Assembly (NCBI GenBank): GCA_036560485.1
Contig: DATBRC010000056.1
Coordinates: forward strand, 1 to 64,000
DNA length: 64,000 nt
DNA from: DATBRC01 sp036560485
GTDB taxonomy: Bacteria; Pseudomonadota; Gammaproteobacteria; Burkholderiales; Burkholderiaceae_D
Direction of reading: 5' to 3'
The translations under genes were made by a program, and so were the position numbers. Of the stretch, positions 8,706 to 18,237 are shown piece after piece (positions within the stretch are counted from its first letter, which is position 1; every line of letters begins with the position of its first letter). The notes beneath the pieces are model-generated. The model was not told where the DNA came from. It did no database searches and saw only the letters and a list, made by a program, of their open reading frames with translations.

Positions 8706-9839
8706 ATGCGTATTGCATTGAAGCTGGCCTGTATTGGTGCCGTAGTGATGTTGGCCGGATGTTCATTTTGGGGAAAGCCTTCGCGTAATGCTCCTGCCGA
8801 ATTGGTCGATTTCAAAGAGACCATGGCTGTCCATGCGGTATGGTCCTTGTCAGTTGGAAGCGCAGGCGCTTTTACTTTTGTGCCGGCATTGGGCACGGGA
8901 AGCATCTATGCAGCTGCAGCCGATGGCTCTATATCACGTGTAGACGCGGCCACGGGACGCGCTATCTGGCGTATTGATGCAGGCATGCCTCTGACCGCTG
9001 GTGTCGGTAGCGATGGCGCATACATTGCGGTTGCGGGCGACAAGGGCAAGGTTTTGGTCTTCGACGATGAAGGCAAATTGCTTTGGAAGGAACAAGCTTC
9101 CAGTGAAATTCTGTCTTCCCCTGCTGTGGGGCAAGGCCTCGTGATAGTCCGAAGCGTAGACAATCAGATTGTTGCGTTTGATGCAAAGTCTGGAACGCGC
9201 AAGTGGATTCTCCGGCGTAGCGTACCGGCACTGACTTTGCGTAATGCATCTGGGATCTTGATCTCAGGATCAACAGCTTATGTTGGTTTGCCCGGTGGAC
9301 GCTTATTGGCGCTTTCCCTCAACAATGGGACACCTCGGTGGGAGGCTGTGGTGGGAGACCCGCATGGTGCAACTGAACTTGAACGGGTTGCCGATGTATC
9401 CGGTACACCAGTATTAATTGGCCGTGAAATTTGCGCTGTGTCATATCAAGGGCGTGTCGCGTGCTTTGATGCCATTAATGGCGGAATGGCTTGGAGCAAA
9501 GATTTATCAAGTGATGTCGGTTTAGCTGCGGATGAGCGATTTATATTCGCTGCCGATGAACATGGCGTTGTCAGTGCATTTTTGCGTGATACCGGAACCA
9601 GTGTATGGCGCAATACACAATTGGCAAATCGCCGCTTGTCGACACCTGTTTCATTTGGTCGCGCAGTTGCCGTTGGCGATGGACAAGGTTATCTACATTT
9701 CCTTTCACGCGAAGATGGTTCGTTTCTTGCCCGTGTCAGTACAGACGACAGCCCTATTGTGGCGGCACCGCTGGTGGCAGGAGAAAACGTGATTGTTCAG
9801 ACAAAAGATGGAAAACTGATTGCGCTAGGGATCCAGTAA
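8706..9839 (+). CDS. bamB: Outer membrane protein assembly factor BamB
   Basis: 377 residues. A lipoprotein signal with lipobox VMLAGC puts the lipidated cysteine near residue 19. Beta-propeller (PQQ/WD-like) repeats follow throughout, visible as IYAAAADGSISRVDAATGRA, IVAFDAKSGTRKW and RVACFDAINGGMAW. BamB is the lipoprotein scaffold of the BAM complex and stimulates insertion of beta-barrel proteins by BamA. AAAGGA lies just before the start. Between yfgM and der is its conserved position. Confidence 0.95.
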   Translation: MRIALKLACIGAVVMLAGCSFWGKPSRNAPAELVDFKETMAVHAVWSLSVGSAGAFTFVPALGTGSIYAAAADGSISRVDAATGRAIWRIDAGMPLTAGVGSDGAYIAVAGDKGKVLVFDDEGKLLWKEQASSEILSSPAVGQGLVIVRSVDNQIVAFDAKSGTRKWILRRSVPALTLRNASGILISGSTAYVGLPGGRLLALSLNNGTPRWEAVVGDPHGATELERVADVSGTPVLIGREICAVSYQGRVACFDAINGGMAWSKDLSSDVGLAADERFIFAADEHGVVSAFLRDTGTSVWRNTQLANRRLSTPVSFGRAVAVGDGQGYLHFLSREDGSFLARVSTDDSPIVAAPLVAGENVIVQTKDGKLIALGIQ

Positions 9840-9846
9840 GGAATTG

Positions 9847-11190
9847 ATGAAGCCCGTTATCGCACTTGTAGGTCGGCCAAACGTCGGCAAATCCACGCTA
9901 TTCAATCGACTTACACGGTCGCGCGATGCTTTGGTCGCCGATCTTCCTGGCCTCACGCGTGATCGCCATTATGGCGAAGGGCGGATGGGGGAACGTCCTT
10001 TCCTTGTAATCGATACGGGTGGTTTTGAGCCGGTTGCCAAAGAAGGCATCATGCATGAAATGGCCAAGCAAACCAAGCAAGCTGTTGCTGAAGCCGATGT
10101 CGTGATTTTTATCGTCGATGGTCGTCAAGGACTGACTCCACATGACAAGACGATTACCGATTTTTTGCGTAAATCGGGGCGCTCGGTGATGTTGGTCGTG
10201 AATAAGTCCGAAGGCATGAAATATACATCGGTGACCGCAGATTTCTATGAGCTCGGTCTTGGTGATCCGTACGTTATTTCTGCTGCACACGGCGATGGTG
10301 TCATGGACTTGGTGGACGAAGCATTGAATTTGGCTTTGACACAACGTCCTCAAGATGATGAGGTACAGGATACTGCTGATCATGGCATTCGGATTGCGAT
10401 TGTCGGCCGTCCCAATGTCGGCAAGTCGACCTTGGTCAATACCTTGCTGGGCGAAGAGCGCGTCATTGCCTTCGATATGCCTGGCACCACTCGTGATTCG
10501 ATTGAAATTCCATTCGAGCGTGATGGCAGGCAATACACGCTAATTGATACGGCTGGTATTCGCCGGCGCGGCAAGGTTTTTGAGGCGATTGAAAAATTTT
10601 CTGTCGTCAAAACCTTGCAATCCATTTCAGAAGCGAATGTCGTTTTGTTGTTGCTCGATGCGCAGCAGGATATTTCAGAACAAGACGCGCATATTGCCGG
10701 TTTTATTCTGGAATCAGGCAGAGCATTGGTCGTCGGCGTCAATAAATGGGATGGCTTGACTAGCGATAGGCGCGATGAAATCAAAATGGATTTGGAGCGT
10801 AAGCTTAATTTCTTGTCTTTTGCGAAATTCCATTTCATTTCAGCGTTGAAGTCGACCGGGATTGCTCAATTGATGAAATCAGTCGATTCAGCCTATGCAG
10901 CCGCAACGACCAATCTTTCTACACCTAGGCTTACGCGGGCATTGATTGAGGCAGTGGAGCATCAGCAGCCGCGCCGTAAAGGTTCGATCCGCCCCAAATT
11001 GCGCTATGCGCACCAAGGTGGACAGAATCCTCCAATTGTCGTGATTCATGGGAATGCTCTTGAATCTATTGACGATAATTACAAACGCTATCTTGAGAAG
11101 CATTTTCGTGAAACTTTTTCATTAATAGGTACTCCACTACGTATCGAGTTGCGTTCTAGTAAAAACCCTTACGCCAAACATGAAAAATAG
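9847..11190 (+). CDS. der: Ribosome biogenesis GTPase Der (EngA)
   Basis: 447 residues with two tandem GTPase domains, the hallmark of Der. The first P-loop, GRPNVGKSTLFN, is near residue 9 and the second, GRPNVGKSTLVN, near residue 185. The switch/DxxG motifs DTGGFE and DTAGIRR are present, as are the NKSEG and NKWDG base-specificity motifs. A KH-like domain with RGSIRPKLRYAHQGGQNPP ends the protein. It is essential for 50S subunit maturation. The ATG at 9847 is preferred over the adjacent TTG at 9844. Confidence 0.97.
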   Translation: MKPVIALVGRPNVGKSTLFNRLTRSRDALVADLPGLTRDRHYGEGRMGERPFLVIDTGGFEPVAKEGIMHEMAKQTKQAVAEADVVIFIVDGRQGLTPHDKTITDFLRKSGRSVMLVVNKSEGMKYTSVTADFYELGLGDPYVISAAHGDGVMDLVDEALNLALTQRPQDDEVQDTADHGIRIAIVGRPNVGKSTLVNTLLGEERVIAFDMPGTTRDSIEIPFERDGRQYTLIDTAGIRRRGKVFEAIEKFSVVKTLQSISEANVVLLLLDAQQDISEQDAHIAGFILESGRALVVGVNKWDGLTSDRRDEIKMDLERKLNFLSFAKFHFISALKSTGIAQLMKSVDSAYAAATTNLSTPRLTRALIEAVEHQQPRRKGSIRPKLRYAHQGGQNPPIVVIHGNALESIDDNYKRYLEKHFRETFSLIGTPLRIELRSSKNPYAKHEK

Positions 11191-11197
11191 CCTTTCC

Positions 11198-11227
11198 TTG
11201 GCAACAAACGTAAAAATCGATTAAAGT
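11198..11227 (+). promoter_or_regulatory. Possible sigma-70 promoter for hfq
   Basis: TTGGCA at 11198-11203 is followed after 18 bases by TAAAGT at 11222-11227, 81 bases before the hfq start. The -35 is good and the -10 is weak, so this is tentative. An extra promoter before hfq is common because Hfq is made at higher levels than its neighbours. Confidence 0.35.
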
Positions 11228-11308
11228 GGACGTAACCATTACAGTGGGGCGCTTGAAAACGAACAAGTCGCCTCCAACTCCTAATCACAACAACACAGCG
11301 GAGCTGCC

Positions 11309-11545
11309 ATGAGCAACAAAGGGCAATTATTACAAGACCCATTTCTAAATGCATTACGTAAAGAGCACGTGCCCGTGTCAATTTACCTGGTAAATGGGAT
11401 CAAATTGCAAGGGCATATTGAATCATTCGACCAATACGTCGTATTGCTGCGCAATACCGTGACGCAAATGGTCTATAAACACGCTATTTCCACAGTCGTG
11501 CCTGCACGTGCCGTCAATATCAGTGTTGAAGCTGAAGCGGAATAA
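11309..11545 (+). CDS. hfq: RNA chaperone Hfq
   Basis: 78 residues, typical of betaproteobacteria, which have a short C-terminal tail. The Sm1 motif with the proximal-face residues is seen in QDPFLNALRKEHVPVSIYLV, and the Sm2 motif in YKHAISTVVPAR (the usual YKHAIST signature). Hexameric Hfq pairs small RNAs with target mRNAs. The order der-hfq-hflX-hflK-hflC matches the neighbourhood known from many proteobacteria. Confidence 0.98.
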   Translation: MSNKGQLLQDPFLNALRKEHVPVSIYLVNGIKLQGHIESFDQYVVLLRNTVTQMVYKHAISTVVPARAVNISVEAEAE

Positions 11546-11580
11546 TGCGGCTTCCAACTATGTGATGCGTCATTTCTAGC

Positions 11581-12705
11581 ATGCGCGCAGCCTTGGTTGG
11601 TGTTGATTTCGGTAAAGGCGACTTTGCTGCCAATTTGGAAGAGCTCACTTTGCTTTCCAAGTCAGCTGGTGCAATTCCCGTCACGACAATCACGGGTAAG
11701 CGGTCAAGTCCTGATGCAGCATTTTTTGTCGGTACTGGAAAGGCCGATGAGATCGCGCATGCCGTAACGGATCATCAGTTGGATATTGTGATTTTTAATC
11801 ACGCGTTATCTCCTGCGCAACAGCGTAATCTTGAGCGACATTTAAAAACGCGCGTAGTGGATCGTACCAGCCTGATTTTGGATATTTTTGCTCAACGTGC
11901 ACAAAGCCATGAAGGTAAGGTGCAAGTCGAACTCGCACAATTGCAGCACTTGGCGACCCGTTTGATCAGGGGCTGGACTCACTTGGAACGGCAAAAGGGT
12001 GGTATCGGCTTGCGTGGGCCGGGTGAGACGCAATTGGAAACCGACCGTCGACTGCTCGGCGAACGGGTCAAGGCTCTGCGTGCCAAGCTCGAGAAGCTAC
12101 ACAAGCAACGCACGACACAGCGGCGTTCAAGAGGGCGCAGCAACACATTTTCCGTATCGTTGGTGGGTTATACCAATGCAGGAAAGTCCACCTTGTTTAA
12201 TACCTTAACCAAAGCAAAAGTCTTTGCGGCCGATCAGCTTTTCGCTACGCTGGATACGACTTCCAGACGGATATATTTGGAAGAAGTTGGCAATGTAGTG
12301 GTTTCCGATACAGTGGGATTCATTCGGGATTTACCGCATCAATTGGTCGCGGCTTTTAGCGCAACACTGGAAGAAACGATTCATGCTGATTTGCTGCTGC
12401 ACGTCGTGGACGCTGCCAGCCCCGCCCGGATGGAACAAATTGAACAAGTCAACCTGGTTTTAAAAGAAATCGGTGCAGATGATATTCCTCAAATCCTTGT
12501 ATGGAACAAGATCGATGCAGCAGGCCTGGAACCAGCTTTGGAGCGTGATGAGTATGATAAAATCCGTCGTGTTTTTATCAGCGCGCAGACTGGCGCCGGT
12601 TTAGACATTCTTCGGCATGCCATTGAAGAATCAGCCAAGATAAGTAGTGCAATAGCATCCGGTGAAGCCGTGCCGCTCGAAGTTACAAGCGGCACACATA
12701 TTTGA
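11581..12705 (+). CDS. hflX: Ribosome-associated GTPase HflX
   Basis: 374 residues. The HflX-specific N-terminal domain has the FVGTGKADEIA and QRNLERHLKTRVVDRT motifs, followed by a helical linker with the conserved GPGETQLETDRR and a GTPase domain. The P-loop is GYTNAGKSTLFN (near residue 197), DTVGFIRDLP is the G3 motif and NKIDAA the G4. It splits stalled or hibernating 70S ribosomes, notably after heat stress. It is shorter than the 426-residue E. coli protein, mainly at the ends. Confidence 0.95.
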   Translation: MRAALVGVDFGKGDFAANLEELTLLSKSAGAIPVTTITGKRSSPDAAFFVGTGKADEIAHAVTDHQLDIVIFNHALSPAQQRNLERHLKTRVVDRTSLILDIFAQRAQSHEGKVQVELAQLQHLATRLIRGWTHLERQKGGIGLRGPGETQLETDRRLLGERVKALRAKLEKLHKQRTTQRRSRGRSNTFSVSLVGYTNAGKSTLFNTLTKAKVFAADQLFATLDTTSRRIYLEEVGNVVVSDTVGFIRDLPHQLVAAFSATLEETIHADLLLHVVDAASPARMEQIEQVNLVLKEIGADDIPQILVWNKIDAAGLEPALERDEYDKIRRVFISAQTGAGLDILRHAIEESAKISSAIASGEAVPLEVTSGTHI

Positions 12706-12760
12706 ATTACATAATCAAACCAGCATTCTTACCTTACTACCTATTTCGGATCGCGAACGA

Positions 12761-14047
12761 ATGCTTGCTTCCATATATAAAAAAATCGGCCTGATATTTT
12801 CGCTCAACGACCCTAAATGGGGAAATGGCTCGCAAAATAACAATCAGGACCAAAAGGGAGATAAAAAACCGGACGGCCCTCCTGATCTCGATCAGCTTTG
12901 GCGCGATTTCAATCAGCGCATGAATCGGCTATTCAGCAATAAAAGAGGTGGTGGTGATTCAAGCGGCGGATATTCGCCGGACATGAAAGGTGCAGGCATC
13001 GGACTTGGGGTCATTGCTGCAATTGCGCTTTTTTTATGGCTCATCAGTGGTTTCTTTAGCGTTCAAGAAGGGCAAACCGGCATTGTGATGACGTTTGGCA
13101 AGTATAGTTACAGTACACCTGCAGGCTTCAACTGGCGTTGGCCATATCCGTTTCAAAGCCATGAAATCGTGAATGTTTCACAGGTCCGTAATGTCGAGAT
13201 CGGCTATCGTTCCAGCATCAAAAATAAAGTGCCCAGCGAAGCTTTGATGCTGACCGAGGATGAAAACATAGTCGATATCCAGTTTGCGGTTCAATACACG
13301 CTGAAAGATGCCGCAGATTGGCTTTTTAATAATCGTGATCAAGATGAAACCGTCAAGCAGGTAGCCGAAACTTCTATTCGCGAAGTGGTTGGAAAAAGCA
13401 AAATGGATTTTGTATTGTATGAGGGGCGCGGTGCGGTAGCGAACAGTGTCCAGCAATCCATGCAAAAAATTCTCGATCACTATAAGTCAGGCGTATCTAT
13501 CAGGGAAGTTTCATTGCAAGCCGTTCAGCCGCCCGAGCAGGTGCAGGCTGCGTTTGATGACGCTGTCAAGGCCGGACAAGATCGTGAGCGCCAAAAGAGT
13601 GAAGGACAGGCATACGCAAATGATGTCATTCCAAGAGCAAGCGGCGCAGCCTCGCGTTTAAAACAGGAAGCAGAGGCATATCGCGCCAGCGTCATCGACA
13701 ACGCAGAAGGCGATGCAGCGCGCTTCAAGCAAGTGCTGACAGAGTACGCAAAAGCGCCCGCTGTCACGCGTGATCGAATGTATTTGGAAACTATGCAGCA
13801 GATTTTCTCCAACACGACCAAGATCATGGTTGATGCGAAAAATGGCAACAATCTTCTCTATTTGCCGTTGGATAAGCTGATTGCGCAAACTGCCGTGAAT
13901 GATGCAAATAACAAGCCCAATCCTGTGCCTGCTCCGGCTACTCCAACTAATCCTCCACCTGATTCATTGCAAATGCTGGACCCGCAACGTCAAAAGGATA
14001 GTAGAAGCCGAGATAGCCGGGATTCTCGCGATCGGGAGGGCAGATAA
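12761..14047 (+). CDS. hflK: Membrane protease regulator HflK
   Basis: 428 residues. The N-terminus is Gly/Asn-rich (WGNGSQNNNQDQKG), with a transmembrane helix near 80-105 (LGVIAAIALFLWLISGFF). A stomatin/prohibitin (SPFH) domain starts at VQEGQTGIVMTFGKY, then an Ala/Glu-rich coiled coil and a Pro-rich then Arg/Ser/Asp-rich C-terminal tail. HflK and HflC form the cage-like complex that holds and modulates FtsH protease. The start at 12761 gives the usual family N-terminus; an upstream in-frame ATG at 12662 overlaps hflX and is unlikely. The stop overlaps the hflC start by one base. Confidence 0.94.
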   Translation: MLASIYKKIGLIFSLNDPKWGNGSQNNNQDQKGDKKPDGPPDLDQLWRDFNQRMNRLFSNKRGGGDSSGGYSPDMKGAGIGLGVIAAIALFLWLISGFFSVQEGQTGIVMTFGKYSYSTPAGFNWRWPYPFQSHEIVNVSQVRNVEIGYRSSIKNKVPSEALMLTEDENIVDIQFAVQYTLKDAADWLFNNRDQDETVKQVAETSIREVVGKSKMDFVLYEGRGAVANSVQQSMQKILDHYKSGVSIREVSLQAVQPPEQVQAAFDDAVKAGQDRERQKSEGQAYANDVIPRASGAASRLKQEAEAYRASVIDNAEGDAARFKQVLTEYAKAPAVTRDRMYLETMQQIFSNTTKIMVDAKNGNNLLYLPLDKLIAQTAVNDANNKPNPVPAPATPTNPPPDSLQMLDPQRQKDSRSRDSRDSRDREGR

Positions 14048-14931
14048 TGAATCGCGTCATCTCCTACATCATTCTCGTGCTGATTGCGCTGTGGTTGCTT
14101 TCCTCGACCTTGTTTATCGTCGACCAACGTTATTATGCAATTGTGTTCGCATTTGGACAGGTTAAGCAGGTGATCAAAGAGCCCGGCTTGTATGGAAAAC
14201 TGCCACCACCTTTTCAGAATGTATTGTTTCTGGACAAAAGGATTTTGACGCTTGACGCTGAAGCAGATCGCATCATCACAGCGGAGAAAAAAAATATTCT
14301 GGTCGATGCATTCGTGAAGTGGCGCATCAGTGACCCTAAGCTGTTTTTTGTCAGCTTCAAAGGCGGGGATGAGGCGCCTGCACAGGGGCGCATGTCGCAA
14401 ATCGTCAATGCCGCACTCAAGGATGAAATCTCCAAGCGGACGATGCGAGAAGTGATTTCCGGAGAGCGTGGCAAGGTGATGGAAGGTATCCGGAAAAAAG
14501 TGGAAGATGAGGCGAAGAACGTCGGAATGGAAATTGTCGATGTGCGCTTGAAACGAGTCGATTACGTTGAACAAATCAATAATTCTGTCTACGACCGCAT
14601 GAAGGCCGAACGTTCGCGGGTAGCGAACGAATTGCGTTCAACGGGTTTCGCAGAATCGGAAAAAATTCGTGCTGATGCAGACAAGCAGCGCACCGTAATC
14701 TTGGCTGAAGCATATCGGGATGCAGAAAAAATGCGTGGCGAAGGTGACGCCAAAGCTTCGCAGATTTACGCCCAAGCTTTTGGACAAAATCCGGAATTTT
14801 ATAAATTCTATCGCAGCCTGGAAGCATATCGTGCCAGCTTCAAACATCGTAATGACGTGATGGTAGTGGATCCTAATTCCGAGTTCTTTAAATACTTCAA
14901 GAGCTCCGGATCCGGCAGCGCCAAAAAGTGA
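14047..14931 (+). CDS. hflC: Membrane protease regulator HflC
   Basis: 294 residues. An N-terminal membrane anchor (ISYIILVLIALWLLSSTLFIV) leads into an SPFH domain beginning VDQRYYAIVFAFGQ, followed by a helical region with RADADKQRTVILAEAYRDAE typical of HflC. It is the partner of HflK in the FtsH-HflKC complex at the inner membrane. The ATG shares one base with the hflK stop, so the two subunits are translationally coupled. Confidence 0.96.
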   Translation: MNRVISYIILVLIALWLLSSTLFIVDQRYYAIVFAFGQVKQVIKEPGLYGKLPPPFQNVLFLDKRILTLDAEADRIITAEKKNILVDAFVKWRISDPKLFFVSFKGGDEAPAQGRMSQIVNAALKDEISKRTMREVISGERGKVMEGIRKKVEDEAKNVGMEIVDVRLKRVDYVEQINNSVYDRMKAERSRVANELRSTGFAESEKIRADADKQRTVILAEAYRDAEKMRGEGDAKASQIYAQAFGQNPEFYKFYRSLEAYRASFKHRNDVMVVDPNSEFFKYFKSSGSGSAKK

Positions 14932-14943
14932 TACGGGAGCATT

Positions 14944-15126
14944 GTGAAGAACCCGTGGATCATTGCGTTTGGTTTATTGCTGCTTTTTGAGGGTATCATT
15001 CCGTTTTTGTTTCCAAAACAATGGCGGGAGGCATTTACACGAATTACACAATTTTCTGATGGGCAGATCCGCTTTTTCGGATTAACTGCACTGTTGTGTG
15101 GTTTGATTGTCATTAGTCTTACCTAA
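14944..15126 (+). CDS. DUF2065 small membrane protein (YjeT-like)
   Basis: 60 residues with a GTG start. Two hydrophobic helices (WIIAFGLLLLFEGIIPFLF and FFGLTALLCGLIVISL) are joined by a charged stretch PKQWREAF, the DUF2065 pattern. The position directly after hflC is also that of E. coli yjeT. The function is unknown; proximity to HflKC suggests a membrane quality-control link, which is only inference. It starts 12 bases after hflC. Confidence 0.85.
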   Translation: MKNPWIIAFGLLLLFEGIIPFLFPKQWREAFTRITQFSDGQIRFFGLTALLCGLIVISLT

Positions 15127-15168
15127 ACTTTTTCCTGACGCTTTTTCAATAGTTATTTCCCGATCGTT

Positions 15169-16320
15169 ATGCCCAACTGGCTCCTCCCTGAAAACATCGC
15201 TGATGTCTTGCCGTCTGAAGCGCGCAAAATTGAAGAACTGCGCCGCAAGATGCTCGATAATTTCCGGCTCTATGGTTATGAGTTGGTCATGCCTCCAATG
15301 CTGGAATATCTTGAATCGCTCCTGACTGGTGCGGGACAGGATATGGAACTGCGTACGTTTAAATTGGTTGATCAATTGTCTGGCCGCACGATGGGTGTGC
15401 GTGCGGATATGACGACGCAGGTTGCGCGTATCGACGCACATTTGTTGAATCGCAATTCAGTCACACGCTTGTGTTATGCAGGCAGTGTGTTGCATACGCG
15501 CCCATCCGGATTGCACGCGACACGCGAGCCGTTGCAAATTGGTGCAGAGATTTATGGCCATGCAGGGCTGGAAGCCGACGCAGAAATTCAAGAACTGGCT
15601 TTGGCATCGCTTGCATTGGCCGGCATTACGCAAGTTCGCCTGGACCTCTGCCATGTTGGCGTGGTGCGCGCCATTATTGCTATGGATGCCAGCGCACAAA
15701 AGGACGAGGCGGCGCTTTTCACTTTGTTGAAAGCCAAAGATAGCCCAGGGCTGCAAGAGCTAACCAAAAACTATGATGGTGTTACGCAAGCTGCATTACT
15801 GGCGCTTCCCGGTTTGTATGGCGATGGCGGCGTGATTGCGCGTGCGCGCAAGTCCTTGCCGTCATTGCCGGGAATTGCCAAAGCACTCGACGAGCTTGCT
15901 GCTTTGGTTCAGTTGGCAGGTAGTGCCAATGTGACTGTCGACTTGGCTGATTTGCGTGGCTATCAATACGAGAGCGGCGCGATGTTTGCAGCGTATGTTC
16001 CTGGCTTGCCAAATGCTGTAGCACGTGGTGGCCGTTATGATCATGTTGGCGAAGCATTCGGGCGGGCACGCCCTGCGACGGGGTTCTCATTGGATTTGCG
16101 CGAATTGGCGCGATTGTTACCGGGTGCCGAGCGCAAGAGTGCGATTCGCGCGCCGTGGGGCAAGGAACCTGCATTGCATGCAGAAATACGCAAGTTGCGC
16201 AGCGCAGGTGAAATTGTGATTCAAACTTTGCCTGGACACGACAACGATCAGGATGAGTTCGATTGCGATCGCGCACTCGTGCTTGAAAATGGAAATTGGC
16301 AGCTCAAAAATTTAAATTAA
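15169..16320 (+). CDS. hisZ: ATP phosphoribosyltransferase regulatory subunit HisZ
   Basis: 383 residues, a histidyl-tRNA synthetase paralogue that binds the short form of HisG and makes it a regulated enzyme for the first step of histidine synthesis. HisRS-like core sequences are visible (MGVRADMTTQVARIDAHL, ARGGRYDHVGEAFGRARPATGFSLDL). The family lacks the anticodon-binding domain and the signature needed for charging, and this protein ends soon after the catalytic-like core. Presence of hisZ implies a short-form HisG elsewhere. Neighbours hflC and purA match the known betaproteobacterial order. Confidence 0.93.
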   Translation: MPNWLLPENIADVLPSEARKIEELRRKMLDNFRLYGYELVMPPMLEYLESLLTGAGQDMELRTFKLVDQLSGRTMGVRADMTTQVARIDAHLLNRNSVTRLCYAGSVLHTRPSGLHATREPLQIGAEIYGHAGLEADAEIQELALASLALAGITQVRLDLCHVGVVRAIIAMDASAQKDEAALFTLLKAKDSPGLQELTKNYDGVTQAALLALPGLYGDGGVIARARKSLPSLPGIAKALDELAALVQLAGSANVTVDLADLRGYQYESGAMFAAYVPGLPNAVARGGRYDHVGEAFGRARPATGFSLDLRELARLLPGAERKSAIRAPWGKEPALHAEIRKLRSAGEIVIQTLPGHDNDQDEFDCDRALVLENGNWQLKNLN

Positions 16321-16323
16321 CAA

Positions 16324-17637
16324 ATGTTACAAAAAAATATGGCAAAAAATGTGGTGGTCATTGGCACCCAGTGGGGCGATGAAGGAAAAGGCAAGATTGT
16401 CGATTGGCTGACTGATCATGCCGAGGGTGTCGTGCGCTTTCAAGGTGGCCATAATGCGGGTCATACGTTGGTTATCGGCGGACAGAAAACGGCATTGCAA
16501 TTGATCCCTTCTGGCATCATGCGTGCCGGCGTTGCCTGTTATATCGGCAATGGTGTTGTGTTATCCGTTCCTGATTTGCTGCGTGAAATCGACAAGTTGC
16601 AAGCGAACGGTGTGGAAGTCGCTTCACGTTTGAAAGTATCGGAGGCTTGTCCTGTGATTTTGCCTTATCACACCGCCTTGGATGCAGCACGAGAAACCGC
16701 ACGTGGTGCCGCAAAAATTGGCACCACAGGCAAAGGCATTGGTCCGGCTTATGAAGACAAGGTCGCACGTCGCGCGATTCGCGTCGCCGATTTGCTGAAT
16801 GAGAAACGCTTTGCCGAGAAGCTTGCAGAAAATCTTGATTATCACAATTTCGTTCTGACGCAATATTTAAAAGCGGCGTCAGTCGATTATCAAAAGACCT
16901 TGGATGATACGTTGGCAAATGTACCGCGCATCAGGCCAATGGTGGCAGACGTGTCGAGCGCATTGTATGCAGCACACAAGGCAGGCTCCAGCTTGTTGTT
17001 TGAGGGCGCGCAAGGTAGTCTGCTGGATGTCGATCATGGTACCTATCCTTTCGTCACTTCGAGTAATTGCGTGGCAGGCAATGCAGCGGCTGGCTCGGGT
17101 GTCGGCCCGAACATGTTGCACTATATTTTGGGCATTACGAAGGCTTATACAACACGTGTTGGATCTGGTCCATTTCCATCTGAATTACCAACCGACCAAG
17201 GTGTAGGGAAGCACTTGGCAAGTGTCGGTCATGAATTCGGTACGGTCACTGGTCGCCCACGCCGCTGTGGCTGGTTTGACGCTGCGTTGCTGAAACGCTC
17301 AGTTCAAATCAACGGTGTTACCGGCATGTGCCTGACCAAGCTTGATGTGCTGGATGGTTTGGAATCGCTTAAATTGTGTACCGGCTACAAGCTCGACGGC
17401 AAGATCGTAGATATTTTCCCTGTTGGTGCGGAAGATGCGGCGCGTTGCGAGCCGATATATGAAGAAATGCCAGGCTGGAAAGAATCAACAGTCGGCGCCA
17501 AATCATTGGCAACCTTGCCAGCCAATGCACGCGCTTATATTTCAAGGATACAAGAACTGGTTGGCGTGCCGATTGACATGGTATCAACAGGACCTGATCG
17601 TGAAGAGACCATTGTGCTAAGACATCCTTTTAAATAA
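16324..17637 (+). CDS. purA: Adenylosuccinate synthetase
   Basis: 437 residues. The P-loop GDEGKGK follows VVVIGTQW close to the N-terminus, GGHNAGHT is the IMP/GTP-site loop, and the signature QGSLLDVDHGTYPFVTSSN lies near residue 240. It makes adenylosuccinate from IMP and aspartate with GTP, the first committed step to AMP. Two starts are possible: 16324, or the ATG at 16339 giving MAKNVVV. Neither has a clear ribosome-binding site, and the second gives the family's usual N-terminus. It lies three bases after hisZ. Confidence 0.96.
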   Translation: MLQKNMAKNVVVIGTQWGDEGKGKIVDWLTDHAEGVVRFQGGHNAGHTLVIGGQKTALQLIPSGIMRAGVACYIGNGVVLSVPDLLREIDKLQANGVEVASRLKVSEACPVILPYHTALDAARETARGAAKIGTTGKGIGPAYEDKVARRAIRVADLLNEKRFAEKLAENLDYHNFVLTQYLKAASVDYQKTLDDTLANVPRIRPMVADVSSALYAAHKAGSSLLFEGAQGSLLDVDHGTYPFVTSSNCVAGNAAAGSGVGPNMLHYILGITKAYTTRVGSGPFPSELPTDQGVGKHLASVGHEFGTVTGRPRRCGWFDAALLKRSVQINGVTGMCLTKLDVLDGLESLKLCTGYKLDGKIVDIFPVGAEDAARCEPIYEEMPGWKESTVGAKSLATLPANARAYISRIQELVGVPIDMVSTGPDREETIVLRHPFK

Positions 17638-17654
17638 CCTGTAGATGATTGGAC

Positions 17655-18173
17655 ATGGCTGGTTCAGACAATAATGATCTTTGGGTAACTTGGGACGAGT
17701 ACCATCAAGCAATTGAGAAGCTAATTTTGCTCGTTCATGAATCCGGTTGGAAATTTGATCAGGTATTATGTTTGGCGCGTGGCGGATTGAGACCCGGAGA
17801 TATTTTCTCACGTGTATTTAATGTGCCTTTGGCGATTTTATCTACTAGCTCATATCGTGAAGATTCCGGAACAGTCCGTGGAACCCTTGATGTGGCAAAG
17901 TCGATCACCATGTCAACTGGTACGCTGTCCGGCAAAGTACTGTTGATCGACGATTTAGTGGATTCCGGTATCACTTTGGAGCGAGTGCAGATTCATTTGA
18001 AGCATGATTTTCCATCTGTAACGGAAGTCAAATCGGCCGTGATCTGGTGCAAGGCGTGTTCTTCGATCAGACCTGATTATTATCTGGAATATCTGGAAAG
18101 CAGCCCTTGGATTCATCAACCATTTGAAGAGTACGACAGCCTGCGTCCGCATCAGCTTGCGAAACGGAATTGA
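17655..18173 (+). CDS. Purine-type phosphoribosyltransferase domain protein
   Basis: 172 residues. The PRPP-binding signature VLLIDDLVDSGITL is near residue 97, and an N-terminal phosphate-binding loop is seen in CLARGGLRPGDIFS. This is a type I PRTase fold, similar to xanthine/hypoxanthine-guanine phosphoribosyltransferases that salvage purine bases. Substrate cannot be fixed from sequence. Position after purA supports a purine role. A TTG two codons upstream (17649) is an alternative start. A terminator follows at 18203. Confidence 0.82.
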   Translation: MAGSDNNDLWVTWDEYHQAIEKLILLVHESGWKFDQVLCLARGGLRPGDIFSRVFNVPLAILSTSSYREDSGTVRGTLDVAKSITMSTGTLSGKVLLIDDLVDSGITLERVQIHLKHDFPSVTEVKSAVIWCKACSSIRPDYYLEYLESSPWIHQPFEEYDSLRPHQLAKRN

Positions 18174-18202
18174 ACTAATTGGTTGACATATAGCTAGAAA
18201 AC

Positions 18203-18230
18203 AAAAAAGGTCCGCAAATGCGAACCTTTT
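18203..18230. terminator. Bidirectional terminator (first copy)
   Basis: An 8-bp stem (GGTCCGCA/TGCGAACC, one mismatch) is flanked by six A on the left and four T on the right. It ends the purA-phosphoribosyltransferase transcript on the plus strand and anything coming from element 18238-18343 on the minus strand. It is nearly identical to the terminator at 18353. Confidence 0.8.
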
Positions 18231-18237
18231 GTAATTT